Program-made: the position numbers and the translations under genes
Shown here: in pieces, positions 63,051-64,000 of the stretch
Numbering within the stretch: position 1 is the stretch's first letter
Layout: the number at the start of each line of letters is the position of its first letter
Source of the DNA: Euonymus europaeus
Lineage: Eukaryota > Streptophyta > Magnoliopsida > Celastrales > Celastraceae
Assembly: GCA_963580455.1 (NCBI GenBank)
Contig: OY756971.1
Location: forward strand, 11,865,001-11,929,000
Length of the DNA stretch: 64,000 nucleotides
Direction of reading: 5' to 3'
The notes under the pieces: model-generated
Told to the model about the DNA's origin: nothing
The model's database searches: none
The model's input: only the letters and a program-made list of their open reading frames with translations

Positions 63051-64000
63051 TCCTCCATAGAGAGAGTTGATCAACTTCGAACCAGAAAAGTTGCTCGGTG
63101 TACACTTTTTAATGTTATTCTATGTCAAATTTTACAAGTATAAGCTTCCTAGATTAATTCGATGCCAAAACATCAACTTTCTATGATAAATGGACAAACT
63201 TGTTAAAAGCTCCTCCATAGAGAGAGTTGAGCAACTTTGGACCAGAAAAGTTGCTCGGTGTACACTTTTTAATGTTCTTCTATGTCAAATTTTACAAGTA
63301 TAATCTTCCTAGATTATTTCAATGCCAAAACACCAACTTCTTTGATAAATGGACAAAATTGTTAAAAGCTCCTTTATAGAGAGAGTTGAGTAACTTCGAA
63401 CCATCAAAGTTCCTCGGTGTACACTTTGTTTTTTGCTTCTATGTCAAATTTTACAAGTATAAGCTTCCAGGATTATTTCGATGCAAAACACCAACATTCT
63501 ATGACAAATGGACAAAATCGTCAAAAGCTCCTCCATAGAGAGAGTTAATCAACCTCGGACCATCAAAGTTGCTCGGTGTACACTTTTTAATGTTCTTCTA
63601 TGTCAAATTTTACGAGTATAAGCTTCCTAGATTAATTCGATGCCAAAACATCAACTTTCTATGATAAATGGACAAACTTGTTAAAAGCTCCTCCATAGAG
63701 AGAGTTGAGCAACTTTGGACGAGAAACGTTACTCGTTGTACACATTTTATTGTGCATCTCGGTGTACACTTTTTAATGTTCTTCTATGTCAAATTTTACA
63801 AGTATAAGCTTCCTAGATTATTTCAATTCCAAAACACCAACTTTCTATGACAAATGGAGAAAATTGTTAAAAGCTCCTCTATAGAGAGAGTTGAGTAACT
63901 TCGAACCATCAAAGTTGCTCGGTGTACACTTTGTTTTGTGCTTCTACGTCAAATTTTACGAGTATAAACTTCCAAGATTATTTCGATGCAAAACACCAAC
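63051..64000 (+). repeat. Terminal monomers, array continues
   Basis: About six monomers of the agaaaagttgctcgg and taatcaacctcgg types lie here, including the 186-bp unit at 63687. The last base is in mid-monomer, so the array runs on past the window. The window start is likewise in mid-array. Confidence 0.8.
63687..63872 (+). repeat. 186-bp chimeric monomer
   Basis: The gap between landmarks is 186 bp, 26 bp longer than standard. The extra DNA lies near 63740-63765, where a tgtacacattttattgtgc stretch is followed by atctcggtgtac, so the start of the palindrome region is present twice. The first part resembles monomers near 39.2, 43.8 and 46.7 kb, which also read cattttattgtgcatct. Confidence 0.83.

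Larger units (their letters stand above)
1..64000 (+). repeat. Satellite array, about 160-bp monomer
   Basis: The whole window is head-to-tail copies of one A+T-rich unit. Successive copies of the landmark gctcctcc (or a close variant) lie mostly 159 or 160 bp apart, with a common 156-bp form. Starting the unit at that landmark, the order is a GA-rich stretch, a dyad built on gagcaactt, a gtgtacac palindrome, a T-rich stretch, a HindIII site (aagctt), then a run ending in atggacaaa. All copies traced are in the plus orientation. No unique DNA, transposon or inversion breaks the array. That it is heterochromatic, probably plant and perhaps centromeric, is inference from unit length and array size. 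The family is not one I can name. Confidence 0.97.

Noticed and set aside
1..64000. All short open reading frames on both strands as genes
   Set aside because: They lie wholly within the satellite, change frame with each monomer, start and stop at the same monomer positions, and vary at the DNA level like the non-coding parts. None is longer than 133 residues and none resembles a known domain.
1..64000. CRISPR array
   Set aside because: The unit is about 160 bp and repeats over its whole length. There are no short repeats with unique spacers and no cas-like genes.
1..64000. CENP-B box in the monomer
   Set aside because: The ttcg in the monomer is not followed by the required spacing and cggg core. 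The few cggg occurrences seen, such as near 12772, are isolated variants.
1..64000. Telomere repeats, rDNA or tRNA clusters
   Set aside because: No telomere-type short repeat runs and no recognisable rRNA or tRNA sequence were seen.
1..64000. LTR or other transposable element insertion
   Set aside because: No terminal repeats, target-site duplications, polypurine tract or transposon-like reading frames were seen; monomer phase is continuous throughout.
1..64000. Artificial duplication by misassembly of the multi-kb repeats
   Set aside because: Copies carry scattered differences, private indels and different internal copy numbers, which a simple assembly duplication would not produce. Read support is still needed for the junctions.

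Overview
The window is one continuous array of tandemly repeated satellite DNA. I find no gene, RNA gene, transposable element, CRISPR array or unique sequence anywhere in the 64 kb. The unit is close to 160 bp. A hand-built consensus is exactly 160 bp and about 37 percent G+C, which implies roughly 400 monomers. Every monomer I traced lies in the same orientation. The scale, A+T richness, near-nucleosomal unit and lack of genes point to a eukaryotic heterochromatic block such as a centromere, pericentromere or subtelomere. A plant is my best guess because 150-180 bp satellites are typical there, but nothing in the window proves the host or the chromosomal position, and I do not recognise the satellite as a named family.

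The array is not a simple monomer repeat. It is built from recognisable monomer variants arranged in higher-order repeats (HORs) that have been duplicated, trimmed and re-duplicated. From 1 to about 33.9 kb the long-range period is 3.0-5.7 kb. This part carries six copies of a linked pair of aberrant monomers: a 109-bp truncated unit and a 211-bp fused unit. It includes two head-to-tail segmental duplications, of 4304 bp (about 5.08-13.68 kb) and 3823 bp (about 11.17-18.82 kb), and then longer units with a 5.4 kb offset up to about 33 kb. From 34.4 to 36.9 kb lies a 1253-bp tandem duplication marked by 147-bp monomers. A 3.3-3.6 kb block at 37.1-40.4 kb recurs at 41.4-45.0 kb. From 47.6 to 59.3 kb the periods are 1.4-2.4 kb with a 4.6 kb overlay, including three near-identical 475-bp trimers at 55.3-56.7 kb. 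From 59.6 to 63 kb the period falls to 957 and 637 bp.

Two features of the monomer itself deserve attention. One is a perfect 9-bp inverted repeat with a 10-base spacer, next to an 8-bp palindrome; the arms stay intact in at least one major variant whose spacer differs. The other is that the five CpG sites of the consensus are the main positions that separate variants, as expected if the array has long been methylated. The many short antisense reading frames are by-products of the repeat and are not annotated as genes. I found no previously undescribed gene system; the interest lies in how the array has evolved. Block boundaries marked approximate come from reading by eye and could shift by tens of bases.
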